From Arundinibacter roseus (lineage in GTDB: Bacteria; Bacteroidota; Bacteroidia; Cytophagales; Spirosomataceae), in contig NZ_SMJU01000020.1 of NCBI RefSeq assembly GCF_004348825.1, positions 1 through 64,000 of the forward strand: a DNA stretch of 64,000 nt. The letters run 5' to 3'. Both the position numbers and the translations under genes were made by a program. Below the pieces are notes generated by a model. The model was given only the letters and a program-made list of their open reading frames with translations. It ran no database searches and was not told the DNA's origin. Positions 42,881 through 52,756 of this stretch are shown here, one piece after another. Numbering within the stretch: the stretch's first letter is position 1; each line of letters opens with the position of its first letter.

Positions 42881-44629
42881 ATGAATTCATCAGGATATTT
42901 TGGAACCAAAGATAAATTACCACCCCTGATTTCCCTGCGGGCAGGCCCGGTGGTGTGTACTTACGAGCTGGGTAAACTACGGTATATTTACCACCAGGAT
43001 GAAGAGCTTTTACGTATGGTTTACGTGGCGGTTCGGGATCAGGAGTGGAATACCATACCCTATTCGATTGAAAAGGAGAACATAGTTAATACTCAGAATT
43101 CTTTTTCCATTCGCTATACAGCACTTTTTAAACAGAAAGAGGTAAGCTACCGGGCAGAAGTTGAACTGATTGGTAATTCGGATGGGGAAATTAGTTGTAG
43201 TTTACAGGGAACAGCCGAGAGTGACTTTCTTCGCAATCGCATCGGCTTTTGCGTGTTGCACCCAATAGACTCCTGCGTGGGGCAACCTGTCGAAATTACG
43301 CAGCCGGATGGGAAAACGTATGCAGGTACTTTTCCCGACTTAATCAGCCCCCACCAGCCATTTCTTAAAATAGCTGCCCTGGGATGGCACACTCGCACCG
43401 GGTTCGAGGCCCAACTCCGTTTTGAAGGCGACGAATTTGAAACCGAAGATCAGCGCAACTGGACGGACCATTCCTTCAAAACGTATAGTACCCCTTTGCG
43501 TCTTGTCAAACCGGTGGCGATCAAAAAAGGCGATCAGATCTGGCAAAAGGTGGTTTTCCAACCAGTATCTAATCTGCCTTTTGTAAGCCAGGTAAAAATC
43601 CAGTGCATTGACATTACAGAACACGGAACTGTTCCATTTCCAGCACTCGGACTGGCGCGAAATGCTCTTACTCTTACTCCCCAGGACATTAGCAGACTCC
43701 ATCAGGTGCCTTTTGATCACTATCGCTACACTATAAATCTTGCTGAGGTTGACTGGATCCAGGATTTTCGCAGGGTGTATGCCGATGCCCGTTTACTTTT
43801 CACTTCGCTTGAACTAGTGGTTGAGTTTGGACATAACGTCTGGCAGGAACTGGTGGAACTAGTCACGGAATTAACGGCAAAGAGCACACAAATTAGTAGT
43901 ATTCTGGTAGTTCCGTTGTGGGATGGAAAAAATTCAGGTCAGTTTGAAATGGTGTACGATGTTCTGAAAAAATACTTTCCGGCTATACCTGTGGGATACG
44001 GGACCCAGCAGTTTTTTGCGGAACTAAACCGCAATCGGCCCACGCATGAAGCCTTTGATTTTGTAAGTTTTTCGGTCAATCCCCAGGTCCATGCCTTTGA
44101 TTTTCGGACAATTATTGAGAATTGTGAGGCGCAGGCATACACCATTCATACGGCTCAATCTTTTGTAGATTCGACCAAATCGATTCATTGCTCGCCTCTT
44201 ACATTTCGGGTGCGAGATTCGGCTTACGCCCACGATCCTCGGTTGCATACCGACTTTGCCGCAGCCTATATGCTGCTTAGCCTCCGCTATTTGGCAGGAG
44301 TCAGTCAGCTGACACTATTTGAAACCCATGGGGAGAATGGTCTGATGCCTGCCGCAGGGGATGAATCAAGGAGAAAAACCTTCCCAGTCTTTGACTATTT
44401 GAAACAGATAAAACTGTTTAAACCTACTTTACTGGGTCTTACCCACTCTTCAAATCCCAGGTGTTGCGATTGTCTTCTTCTTCAAAATGAAGCTGGCGAA
44501 AAGCGATATTATGTCATTAATTTTTCTACTCAAAAATGCAAAATTCGATTAAACGAAAGTGATAGAATCCTGCAACTTTTGCCCGAAAGCATATCGCTTT
44601 GGGATGGAAAGGAGCATCGTGTCTGTTAA
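42881..44629 (+). CDS. apnL: Probable D-apionate lactonase (ApnL-like)
   Basis: A 582-residue protein from ATG 42881 (MNSSGYFGTKDKLPPLISLR); an in-frame ATG at 42854 would overlap the preceding gene. The N-terminal half contains LRAGPVVCTYELGKLRYI, RMVYVAVRDQEWNTIP, FLRNRIGFCVLHP, DLISPHQPF and EFETEDQRNWTDHSFKTY, stretches I associate with D-apionate lactonase (ApnL). The C-terminal half is TIM-barrel-like (FDFVSFSVNPQVHAFD). ApnL opens D-apionolactone made by apiose dehydrogenase, giving D-apionate for the oxidoisomerase at 35850. It is the last gene of the operon and completes the pathway. Confidence 0.82.
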   Translation: MNSSGYFGTKDKLPPLISLRAGPVVCTYELGKLRYIYHQDEELLRMVYVAVRDQEWNTIPYSIEKENIVNTQNSFSIRYTALFKQKEVSYRAEVELIGNSDGEISCSLQGTAESDFLRNRIGFCVLHPIDSCVGQPVEITQPDGKTYAGTFPDLISPHQPFLKIAALGWHTRTGFEAQLRFEGDEFETEDQRNWTDHSFKTYSTPLRLVKPVAIKKGDQIWQKVVFQPVSNLPFVSQVKIQCIDITEHGTVPFPALGLARNALTLTPQDISRLHQVPFDHYRYTINLAEVDWIQDFRRVYADARLLFTSLELVVEFGHNVWQELVELVTELTAKSTQISSILVVPLWDGKNSGQFEMVYDVLKKYFPAIPVGYGTQQFFAELNRNRPTHEAFDFVSFSVNPQVHAFDFRTIIENCEAQAYTIHTAQSFVDSTKSIHCSPLTFRVRDSAYAHDPRLHTDFAAAYMLLSLRYLAGVSQLTLFETHGENGLMPAAGDESRRKTFPVFDYLKQIKLFKPTLLGLTHSSNPRCCDCLLLQNEAGEKRYYVINFSTQKCKIRLNESDRILQLLPESISLWDGKEHRVC

Positions 44630-44672
44630 TGTGGAATTTAAATTCACCGTCCAATGAATGAATTAGTAATAT

Positions 44673-44704
44673 ATGTGGCTGGCCCATGCCTTGGTTAGCC
44701 ACAT
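44673..44704. terminator. Hairpin between convergent genes
   Basis: ATGTGGCT (44673-44680) pairs with AGCCACAT (44697-44704), 16-nt loop, no strong T-run. It lies between the convergent apnL-like gene and the aminopeptidase/permease gene, so a weak bidirectional terminator is possible. Confidence 0.4.
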
Positions 44705-44770
44705 TCTGAACATTACGCACTGCCTCGAAAGTTTCATCACCCTTTACAATACCTCTGAATTCCTTGTTCC

Positions 44771-47700
44771 TTACCGAATATTATCGTCAGGCCTGAGATC
44801 AATCATCAGGTGGTTTGGGTCGATTCCACCGCGTTCCGGCTTTCGTGGCAGGGTCACTCGTATGGTCTGCTCACCCGACCGGATGCGGTGCATTTGCAGG
44901 TAGATTGGTTGGTTCAATCCTTTTCCTTCTTCGTACATGCCAATTTCCAGCCAGTCATTCATGGGTACTTCCTTTTGGCGACCCGTACCATCGACGATCA
45001 CCTTTTGAGCCTGCACCTGCATGGTTACCAGCCATTGACCAGTTTTGGTTGGCTGGGATGAAAAATGATTCGTTTTAAGCCGCCAGTAGGTGTTGGTTTT
45101 GAACAGGTCGTCAAGCAGGTAATTCAAAGAGTCAGGGGTAACGTTTTGTAGTTCCCGATAAAGATCCAGGGTATTTGGCAAAGGAAGTACTCCTGACGTG
45201 CGTTTATGGAGCAAACGCCGCAGTGCCCCATTGACCTTTTGTTTCCCCATGTACTTAGCCAGCGCATGCATGGCGATCCCACCCTTTCTATAGTATAGAA
45301 AATCTTCATTTGCCCGAAGCAGGGAAGCCGATGCGAGTGAGCGGGGCATTTCGTAGGAGGAATGCAGAAAGTTCACGTATTGCCGCAAATGGCCATCCCC
45401 ATAGTTCTTTTCCAGTACCTGCATGCCCGAGTAAACAGCAAGACCTTCAATCAGCACACCGGCACCTTCGAGATAAGCGGGTGTTAACCGGGCCATTCCC
45501 CACCACTGATGCGCCATTTCGTGGACCATAATGTAGTAGGGAAGATCAAAACCACCCGGCCTTTGGTCGGGGTTCATCAGTGAATACTGTTCTCCGTAGT
45601 ATATGATGCCTGCATCCGCCGTTGCTCCACCTCCCAATCCAGCGCGTTCGGCGATGGTTAAATACTCGTATGGGTAAGCTCCAAACTGTTCGGTATAATA
45701 CCCCAGCGATGCTACTGCGCTTTGAAGTATCTTCTCAATGTGATGCGCATGGCTGGGGTGATGGTAGATCCTGATTGCGACTCCCTTGTACTTGCTTTCC
45801 CGCACCTGATATTTCCCTGACAGGATGGAGTACTCGCTTCCAATGGATGCATCGGTTTTGTAGTGGAAATAGCGCCGGTTCCCTTTGGACCAGCTTTGGT
45901 GCAACTTTCCAGGTGCTATGGCTACTTCATCTTTTGCGGTACCAATGATGGCCTCAAAGGTCGTCTGATCGGTAATGAATGGCCTTTTGCGCGCATCCTG
46001 GTCATCGAGGGAAGGCAAAGAAGGACGCTTTGTAAGCTGGTACTTTTTCCGCAGCACCGCATCGTTAATTTCCCGATAGCGCTGGTAGCCAATCGTGGGG
46101 AGCAGGTCGTAATTTGTGAAGTAGGTGCCATTATCCACCACTAGTGCTTCAATGCCCCTGGGCCGAAAACCTTGCTCTTTATACCTTACTACAAAGTTTA
46201 CATGTAAGGAATCTGCTGGCCTCAGGGGTTGCTCCAGTGCATATATGTGGTGGTTTAGTTTTTTGTCAATCAGAACAGCCACAGCTGGTCGATTAAATTT
46301 TACCTCGCTGAACGCTATTCCCACAGCACCGCCTATATGGATGGAGTCAATTGAAACCGAACCCTTATTCACCAGAGTATAGGTGGCCCGTATCTGGGCT
46401 TGCTGCCATTCGGGGTAGAGCTCAACATGCAGCCGGGTAGCCGTTAATTGGGGTTGTGGCCTATGGAGGTACCTGCCGTAACGCCGTTCGTATTCAGCCT
46501 TCCGCTCCATGTTATCAGAGCTAGACAGGTATTCGTTCAAAAGGTTGGTGTTATAAAAAATGAAGCTTCCTACGGTAAGCAGAAGCCCGCCACCGAGTAT
46601 GGCAAGCCGCCCGGTGGAGCCCCTGAAACGGTACTTAGCGAATCGAAGGCGGTTTTTCAGACTCTGTTCTCTTCCACGAGGCCAAAGCAATCTCGCGACT
46701 ATTGCCAGCAGAAAAGCCCAGGCTAACCAATACACCTTAAACCACAGCCAGGGCCCTGGTGTTTGTCCAAAACCTCGCATATCGGTGTACCACCATCCCG
46801 GATCGGCTCCAAAAATGAGCATTGGATGCTCGATGCCAAAATGGGAAGGGAAGGCCATAAAGCAAAAAGCCAATACCCCCACCAGGTACCCGATCTCTTT
46901 TTGATTCACCAAGAGCTGTACCACATAGACCAGCATCGTGAAAAGCAGATAATCAACAAGCTGGATTCCAAACAGCGTTTTTACGTACAGAGGAATCTCC
47001 AATTTCTGGTAGCCCAGGCCCAGCTGCATCCCGATGCCTCCTGTCATCAGTAGGGCCATCCAGAAAAAGAGAAGGAGTCCCAATCCCAGAAATTTACCGG
47101 TAAACAGCGCCCACTCGGGTATCGGTGCAGCATCAGCCAGATCACTGAGGCCGGCATCCCGTTCCTGCCAGACAAGTAACCCAGTCAGGTACATCATCAG
47201 AAGCGGAATGACCACCCACGGGGTATTGATACTGCTGACCGGGGCGGTCAGGTAACCTAGTACCTGCTGGGTGGTAGGGTGCAGCGGAATTCCTAATTCA
47301 TTCATGATCTTACTGCCAAATAGCGCTGATCCCAGGGCCATTGCCCCCACCAGGGTAAGTCCAAGAGGGTGTCGGGCTAGTGTTGCAAAAGATGCCCTGG
47401 CAATCATCAGGGTCTGATGGATATGGGTTTCAGTACCAAAATTTCGCTGTGTTTGCGGAATAAAGTTTACTTTCGATGCAAATGGCGGAGTTTGAGCTGC
47501 AATTTTGTCCTGTACGTTTGGACACTTTTTGAAGCCACTCCCCCAGCGGCTGGATACAGGCTGTGCAAAGCTGAAACGGTGGTAGGTAAGCCACAACGAT
47601 CCCACAGCAACCGCAACCCACAAAAGCCGGTTCCACAGAAATATTCCTTCCAGTGAAATGAGTCTCGTATTTTTCTGGGTGGGCGTCCAGGTTTGCAGTT

Positions 47701-48349
47701 CGCTGCCTACGATCCCGGCAACTCCAATTGGATCCAGTACTTTCAGCAAGTCCCAGTTTCCAGGCAATTTTACTACCGCCAAAGCAATCAGTTGAGGAAA
47801 AACTGCCAATAGCAGGCTGGCCAGATAGCCAGAATGTACCTGCCGGCTCAGCGCCGCAAAAGAGAATTGGATCGCTGTGGCAACAAAAACCGTCGGTAGG
47901 GAAATCAGGGAATAGACACTCAGATAGACTAATGGCCTGAATGGCTGTAATTCTTCCTGATTCATACCCGGAACGTAGAAGGAAAGAAGCAGTCCGGCCG
48001 GCAAAGCAAGTACCAGTCCCGCATTCAGTACAAAGGCGGCCAGAAATCGTCCGCCCAAATAGTCAAGTTTCCTAACCGGAGTAGAGTAAATTAGCGGATG
48101 CATACGCATCTGAACGTCCCGCGCTGCCGCCTGACCGGCAACGGCCGCGCCTATAACTAGCCAGATCAAGCCGCCAATGACCGTAATGGCCGTGATGTGG
48201 AAAGTATTGTTAGGGTATACCCCGTCGCCAGGTGTGGTAACGACATTCATTAAAATTGTGAAGGCCAGAAGGGTTGCCAGGTAGAGCCAGGTAGAAATGC
48301 GCCCTTTCAGGTAAACCAGCTCGTATCGGAAGATTTTCCAGAGAATCAT
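44771..48349 (-). CDS. ABC transporter permease fused to an M1-type zinc aminopeptidase
   Basis: A 1192-residue fusion. The first 600 residues contain two sets of about six transmembrane helices of the ABC-2 permease type. The second half is a periplasmic gluzincin with HEMAHQWW (about residue 942) and EGLAVYSG about 20 residues later as the third zinc ligand, plus YEYLTIAERAGLGGGATADAGI, the family's variant of the substrate loop. This architecture is recurrent in Bacteroidota next to an ABC ATPase, as here (4-bp overlap with the gene upstream). It may couple peptide cleavage to export or sensing. A divergent LytS/LytTR pair begins 260 bp beyond the ATPase and is the probable regulator. Confidence 0.9.
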   Translation of the reverse strand: MILWKIFRYELVYLKGRISTWLYLATLLAFTILMNVVTTPGDGVYPNNTFHITAITVIGGLIWLVIGAAVAGQAAARDVQMRMHPLIYSTPVRKLDYLGGRFLAAFVLNAGLVLALPAGLLLSFYVPGMNQEELQPFRPLVYLSVYSLISLPTVFVATAIQFSFAALSRQVHSGYLASLLLAVFPQLIALAVVKLPGNWDLLKVLDPIGVAGIVGSELQTWTPTQKNTRLISLEGIFLWNRLLWVAVAVGSLWLTYHRFSFAQPVSSRWGSGFKKCPNVQDKIAAQTPPFASKVNFIPQTQRNFGTETHIHQTLMIARASFATLARHPLGLTLVGAMALGSALFGSKIMNELGIPLHPTTQQVLGYLTAPVSSINTPWVVIPLLMMYLTGLLVWQERDAGLSDLADAAPIPEWALFTGKFLGLGLLLFFWMALLMTGGIGMQLGLGYQKLEIPLYVKTLFGIQLVDYLLFTMLVYVVQLLVNQKEIGYLVGVLAFCFMAFPSHFGIEHPMLIFGADPGWWYTDMRGFGQTPGPWLWFKVYWLAWAFLLAIVARLLWPRGREQSLKNRLRFAKYRFRGSTGRLAILGGGLLLTVGSFIFYNTNLLNEYLSSSDNMERKAEYERRYGRYLHRPQPQLTATRLHVELYPEWQQAQIRATYTLVNKGSVSIDSIHIGGAVGIAFSEVKFNRPAVAVLIDKKLNHHIYALEQPLRPADSLHVNFVVRYKEQGFRPRGIEALVVDNGTYFTNYDLLPTIGYQRYREINDAVLRKKYQLTKRPSLPSLDDQDARKRPFITDQTTFEAIIGTAKDEVAIAPGKLHQSWSKGNRRYFHYKTDASIGSEYSILSGKYQVRESKYKGVAIRIYHHPSHAHHIEKILQSAVASLGYYTEQFGAYPYEYLTIAERAGLGGGATADAGIIYYGEQYSLMNPDQRPGGFDLPYYIMVHEMAHQWWGMARLTPAYLEGAGVLIEGLAVYSGMQVLEKNYGDGHLRQYVNFLHSSYEMPRSLASASLLRANEDFLYYRKGGIAMHALAKYMGKQKVNGALRRLLHKRTSGVLPLPNTLDLYRELQNVTPDSLNYLLDDLFKTNTYWRLKTNHFSSQPTKTGQWLVTMQVQAQKVIVDGTGRQKEVPMNDWLEIGMYEEGKGLNQPIYLQMHRIRSGEQTIRVTLPRKPERGGIDPNHLMIDLRPDDNIR

Positions 48350-49263
48350 TGGGCTGCTTGCGGTTTATTGTTTCCTAAATGTCCTGCCATGGTGGCGAAG
48401 TATACATCTTCCAAATCAGGCATCAGCATTTCAAATCCGTTGCCGGGATCTACTTCGCTGTAAATATGGACCACCGTTCGACCTCCCAGAAGTTTGGTGG
48501 AGATTACGTTTTGCTCCCGCGCCAAGGCTGGTAATCCACTTTTCTCCACCACGCGGCACCACACCCTTCCATGCAGTTGCTTTACGGCTTTTAAAGGCGC
48601 GTCTTCCAACAGTATTTTACCTCGGTTGATGATGGCCATTTGGGTGCAAAGCTCGCTCACATCTTCTACAATGTGGGTGGATAAAATGACGACACTATTT
48701 TCACCCAGCTCACTCAAAAGGTTGAGAAAGCGTACCCGTTCGGCCGGGTCCAGGCCCGTCGTCGGCTCATCGACGATCATAAGTTTCGGATTTCCCAACA
48801 GTGCCACGGCCACCCCGAACCGCTGTTTCATCCCCCCGGAGAATCCGCCCAGTTTTTGCCTTCGTACCTGCCAAAGGTTTGTTTGTTTCAGCAGGGCCTC
48901 TACCACTTCTTTGCGGGAAGCCCGATTGGTAATACCTTTGAGCACGGCGAAGTAATCAAGCAGGTCCTCAGCCTTTGCCTTCGGATAGAGCCCAAACTCC
49001 TGCGGCAAATACCCCAGTGTCTGGCGCACCTGCTCCTTGTGGCCAAGTACATCTAATTCTCCCAGGTATATGCTACCTTCGTCGGGCTCCTGCAACGTAG
49101 CCAGGGTGCGCATGAGCGTAGATTTGCCAGCACCATTCGGGCCAAGCAAGCCGTACATGCCCGGTGGTATGTGAAGGGAAACATTGTCGAGTGCCCGCAC
49201 CGCACCATTCGCGTAGGTTTTGGTAACATTGCGGATAGAAAGGCTGATTTGAAGATTTTTCAT
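48346..49263 (-). CDS. ABC transporter ATP-binding protein
   Basis: A 305-residue ATPase with Walker A GPNGAGKST (about 39-47), Q-loop YLPQEFGLYPK, signature GGFSGGMKQRF, Walker B LMIVDEPTTGLDP and switch STHIVEDV. The C-terminal 70 residues are a regulatory extension. It overlaps the aminopeptidase-permease gene by 4 bp and pairs with it. Family resemblance is to CcmA/NatA-type ABC-2 exporters. Confidence 0.93.
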   Translation of the reverse strand: MKNLQISLSIRNVTKTYANGAVRALDNVSLHIPPGMYGLLGPNGAGKSTLMRTLATLQEPDEGSIYLGELDVLGHKEQVRQTLGYLPQEFGLYPKAKAEDLLDYFAVLKGITNRASRKEVVEALLKQTNLWQVRRQKLGGFSGGMKQRFGVAVALLGNPKLMIVDEPTTGLDPAERVRFLNLLSELGENSVVILSTHIVEDVSELCTQMAIINRGKILLEDAPLKAVKQLHGRVWCRVVEKSGLPALAREQNVISTKLLGGRTVVHIYSEVDPGNGFEMLMPDLEDVYFATMAGHLGNNKPQAAQ

Positions 49264-49519
49264 GGCTTTACTTTTTGGTTGATCCTGGATTGTGAAGGCA
49301 GTAAGAAGATGTACTCAGAAATCTTTTAACTCATCAACAAAGCAGCAGCAACCAAAGCAGAATACAAAAACCGATAGGCTACTGTTGCCAATTGATCGAC
49401 CAGTGGCGGCTTTTCTTCCGCCAAAACACTTACAGGTTCAATTGGCAGGTTGGTAGATTGGAAGTGGTTTCTGGCAGAGTAACTAATAAGGGAAGAGCCC
49501 GGAATACTACCTTTGATCT

Positions 49520-50560
49520 ATGAAAAGAATAAAAAAAGTTTTCACACTCATTCACCTGGTCGTTTGGAAGCTGCTCGCGTTGTTAATAGGCCTACAGCTG
49601 TGGACGGAGGGTGATCCCAACTGGCGGGCATTGACGGTGAGCACCCTTTTGACGTGTTTGTATGTTTTTTATAGTCATTTCTATATTCTGACCCACTACC
49701 AGGGGAAAGCAAGAAAAGTAAGCTATTATTTCAGGCTGCTTTTCGTGATTTTGACTGGACCTTTGCCCTTTGTGCTCTTCCATCCGCGGGCTTTTGCATC
49801 GTGGGGTAATTTCTCGGATTACTACGCCATGACCCTGGCCTCGGCTGTGCCGCTCTTTCTCTTTCTTAGCTGGCTGGCCAGGATTACAGAGAATCTGGTA
49901 TTGAATACGATCCGGAAAGAACAGCTTGAAAAACAGGCAGTCGAGGCAGAGTTGTACTACCTGAAATCTCAGATCAATCCACACTTTCTGTTTAATACCC
50001 TCAACAACATTCATACGCTGGTGTACAAACAGGCTCCGGCTGCGCCCGAAGCTGTGCAACGCCTTTCCTCCCTGATGCGTTATATGATCTATGAATCAAA
50101 CGCTGCTTTGGTTCCACTTGTACGGGAAATTGACTACCTGCGGGACTATATCGGACTTCAGCAGCTGCGGTACAAGAATAGTCCGGTCGTGGATTTGAAA
50201 GTGCAGGGAGAATTCGCTTCCTGCCACATTGCTCCGCTGCTTTTCATTCACCTGTTGGAAAACGCTTACAAACATAGTCCGGCCCGTCTGGAAGCCGGCC
50301 AGGTAAAGGTGAAGGTGGAAGTAAATGACAATACCCTTATTTTTAGCATCCAAAATCCGTCAGCAAAAAACCCAGGAAATTCCTTGGAAGAACCCGGAGG
50401 TATCGGTCTTCCCAATGTCCGAAAAAGGCTGGCTTTGTTGTACCCTCAGCAGCATAGTCTGGAAGTCAGTCATTCGGACGAATTGTTTACGATTGTTCTA
50501 CATATCCAGGGTCTAAAAATGCAGTCTCATGATACGAAAACTTACCTGCTACATCATTGA
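49520..50560 (+). CDS. LytS-type sensor histidine kinase
   Basis: A 346-residue membrane kinase. Four hydrophobic helices (about 10-27, 40-58, 70-88, 103-121) precede a coiled linker and the His_kinase domain, in which H155 of QINPHFLFNTLNNIH is the phosphoacceptor. The catalytic ATPase part contains HLLENAYKHSP and GGIGLPNVRKRL. The response regulator gene overlaps its end by 32 bp, giving a typical LytS/LytTR pair. It is divergent from the ABC/aminopeptidase operon, which it probably controls. Confidence 0.93.
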   Translation: MKRIKKVFTLIHLVVWKLLALLIGLQLWTEGDPNWRALTVSTLLTCLYVFYSHFYILTHYQGKARKVSYYFRLLFVILTGPLPFVLFHPRAFASWGNFSDYYAMTLASAVPLFLFLSWLARITENLVLNTIRKEQLEKQAVEAELYYLKSQINPHFLFNTLNNIHTLVYKQAPAAPEAVQRLSSLMRYMIYESNAALVPLVREIDYLRDYIGLQQLRYKNSPVVDLKVQGEFASCHIAPLLFIHLLENAYKHSPARLEAGQVKVKVEVNDNTLIFSIQNPSAKNPGNSLEEPGGIGLPNVRKRLALLYPQQHSLEVSHSDELFTIVLHIQGLKMQSHDTKTYLLHH

Positions 50561-51245
50561 CGATGAGCCTTTGGCTCAGGAAATACTGGAAGAATATATA
50601 GCCAAGGTTCCCTTTTTGGAACTGATGGGCAGCTTTGTGAGTCCCCTGGACGCAGCCGCGCAACTGGATCAGGACAAACCTGCGCTTCTTTTCCTGGACA
50701 TCAATATGCCCGACCTGGATGGTCTGAGCTTTATTCCGATGCTAAAACCCCGGCCCATGATTATCCTTACTACTGCCTACGACCAATATGCGCTGAAAGC
50801 GTTTGATCTGGAAGTAAAGGATTATCTGCTGAAGCCTTTTTCTTTTGAGCGGTTTTACCAGGGAGTCCTGCGCCTTTATCAGGAGACAGGGTTTAAACAG
50901 CCACCGCATATACAGATGACTTTGGCGGAGCCCAGGTATATTTTCCTGAAAGTAGGCCACCGGATTCAAAGAATTTCAACGGTCGATATTTTGTTTATTG
51001 AAGGGATGAAGGATTACCTCAGGATTCACACCATCAAGGAAAAGATCATGACTCTGTTGAGCTTTGCCCAACTGGAAGAACTTTTGCCTGCGCAGGATTT
51101 TGCGCGTGTACACCGGTCTTTTCTGGTGGCCATCAACAAGATTGATCATATAGAGAAAAACAGAATACAGATAGCGGGGCACACCATTCCCATCAGCGAT
51201 ACCTACGGCGATGGTTTTTTTAAGAAATTAAAAGGGGTGGGATGA
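50529..51245 (+). CDS. LytTR-family response regulator
   Basis: A 238-residue protein with a receiver domain (acidic pair IDDEP, phosphoacceptor D57 in LLFLDINMPDLDG, KPF at about 114-116) and a C-terminal LytTR DNA-binding domain (about 138-236; RIQRISTVDILFIEGMKDYLRIHT, FARVHRSFLVAINKIDHI). It is activated by the overlapping kinase. The following 51246-51547 stretch shows no gene. Confidence 0.93.
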   Translation: MIRKLTCYIIDDEPLAQEILEEYIAKVPFLELMGSFVSPLDAAAQLDQDKPALLFLDINMPDLDGLSFIPMLKPRPMIILTTAYDQYALKAFDLEVKDYLLKPFSFERFYQGVLRLYQETGFKQPPHIQMTLAEPRYIFLKVGHRIQRISTVDILFIEGMKDYLRIHTIKEKIMTLLSFAQLEELLPAQDFARVHRSFLVAINKIDHIEKNRIQIAGHTIPISDTYGDGFFKKLKGVG

Positions 51246-51547
51246 GTGTAGTATGCGCCAATCTTTTTACAGAGTTCGGAATTTTTACCCAGGTCGGTAG
51301 TAGTTTTCATTATGGCATTTAGGCCCTGGCATTGGCAAGCGAAATTTTAGAGAGCCCTAGAGCTAAATTGAAAACTGCTTGTACTTAATTTGCGATTGAT
51401 CCAAGATCTCGAAGGCCATGAAGGATCACAGGTAAAAAAGTGCCCCCATCCAAATTCTCTTATACTTACGCCGCTTTTGCGCCCCACACGTAGCACTTCG
51501 AAAACTTCTGCTGACTGATCCATTCAGCTTGACTTTTTTTAATATAA

Positions 51548-51830
51548 TTAGTCAAGCCTTAAAAAGTGTTGTTGATATCTTGCCCGGCAAGCAAATTGAT
51601 CCATACTTCGAAAAATTGCGACAAAAACCTCCTTCCAAATGTTGATCATTCTTTTGAAGTTCATCGGTGCGGCTGCTAACATGACATTGATTACATCTCC
51701 TTTTATCCCTTTATAAAAATTTCTTGATAACCTGTAATTGGCTTTCAAATGGCCAATTACAGGTTAAATGGCTGCTCTTCTTGAAAATCCTTTTCTTAAT
51801 TTCGTTTGCTTGTAACGACTTATCTTCTTG
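51548..51830 (-). pseudogene. C-terminal remnant of an IS5-family transposase
   Basis: Read on the minus strand from about 51830: KLRKGFSRRAAI, a stop where the family has Glu, then PVIGHLKANYRLSRNFYKG and INVMLAAAPMNFKRMI, ending at 51548. This is the conserved C-terminus of IS5/IS1182-like DDE transposases (RRAAIEPVIGHLK...RNFLKG...N..LAAAAFNFK). The stop codon and the missing DDE core make it a dead fragment. It is unrelated to the IS5-like copies at 1-124 and 61714-62672. Confidence 0.8.
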
Positions 51831-51846
51831 TTAAAGGTCGATATAA

Positions 51847-52422
51847 TTATTTAATAATCGAATTATCACGTTTGAAGCAGACAATCAGCGCCTTTTTACC
51901 CTGGAAGATGGATTTGTTGATGAAGAATTTGTGCCCGTCGCTACTAATACCTTTACATCCAATGACCGCAATGTTTCTGTGACCTTCACTGTTGACGCTA
52001 ATGGACATGTGACTGGCTTCACGCTTAAAGATAAAGACCAGGGCTATGAGCGGGCTGTACCACGTATCGGGCCGCTTGTTGATGCCACTAAAACCTATGC
52101 CGACCCGGATCCATCACGCACACCAAAAATCCTGTTGGCTTTGCAGGCTATGATACAGGGGGGTAAACAACTGGAAGAAGCATCAGGCCTCACCTTGGGA
52201 GCAAAGCGTGATTTTGCCGGAGGAATACCAGAGCCGCAACTGTTGAATTCATTAACGTTTATTCATTCCGAAAACGTCACCGGCCGGGGAATTCAAGGCC
52301 ATGAAAGCGACGTAAGCGAAATAGTAACCTACCAATTGAAGTCCAATCTGCCGGACACCTATATACTCGTCCATCTGACCACTGACAGCCTGGTTACGGA
52401 TTGTGATCTCGTGGAAAAATAA
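51847..52422 (+). pseudogene. C-terminal remnant of a serine hydrolase (beta-lactamase-related) protein
   Basis: The frame is open from 51847 without a proper start and reads ITFEADNQRLFTLEDG, then VTFTVDANGHVTGFTLKDKD and ENVTGRGIQGHESDVSEIV...LVHLTTDSLVTDCDLV. This is the pair of small beta domains found after the catalytic domain of beta-lactamase-family serine hydrolases in Bacteroidota. The catalytic SxxK part is absent, so the gene has lost its 5' end. It lies directly beside the transposase remnant, which probably marks the breakpoint. Confidence 0.6.
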
Positions 52423-52571
52423 TGGCTAGTTGAAGCGAAGAATGCAGGCATTTGGTTGCTGATGCTTCTTTCACCAAAAATACATTTCAATTTTCAGAAT
52501 TGAATCAATTGAAAGTCACACAAAATTAAAGGCAGCCAGTTCATTAAAAGTGTCACACACCAGATTACTTC

Positions 52572-52606
52572 TCCGGCCAAATGGAAAGTTCAGGCCGGAT
52601 TTTTTT
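52572..52606 (+). terminator. Rho-independent terminator
   Basis: TCCGGCC (52572-52578) pairs with GGCCGGA (52593-52599), followed by seven T. It is oriented to end transcription from the hydrolase remnant. The rest of 52423-52756 shows no gene. Confidence 0.78.
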
Positions 52607-52756
52607 GCTATCAACAAACAGGCAGTTGTGGTTGGACTCGGAAATTAGATTTGTTGACCTCAGAAAGTGCAATTTAGAACCATGAATTTCATCCCGTCTC
52701 TAATGATCAGCCTGGTTCTTTCGGGTTTGTAAAGAGTAGAGGTAATTTGTCCAGGC

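Noticed and set aside
51728-51766. Perfect 15-bp inverted repeat TAACCTGTAATTGGC-n9-GCCAATTACAGGTTA
   Set aside because: It lies inside the transposase remnant over codons for PVIGHLK..NYRL. These codons are naturally near-palindromic in IS5-type transposases, so a separate regulatory or recombination site is not needed.
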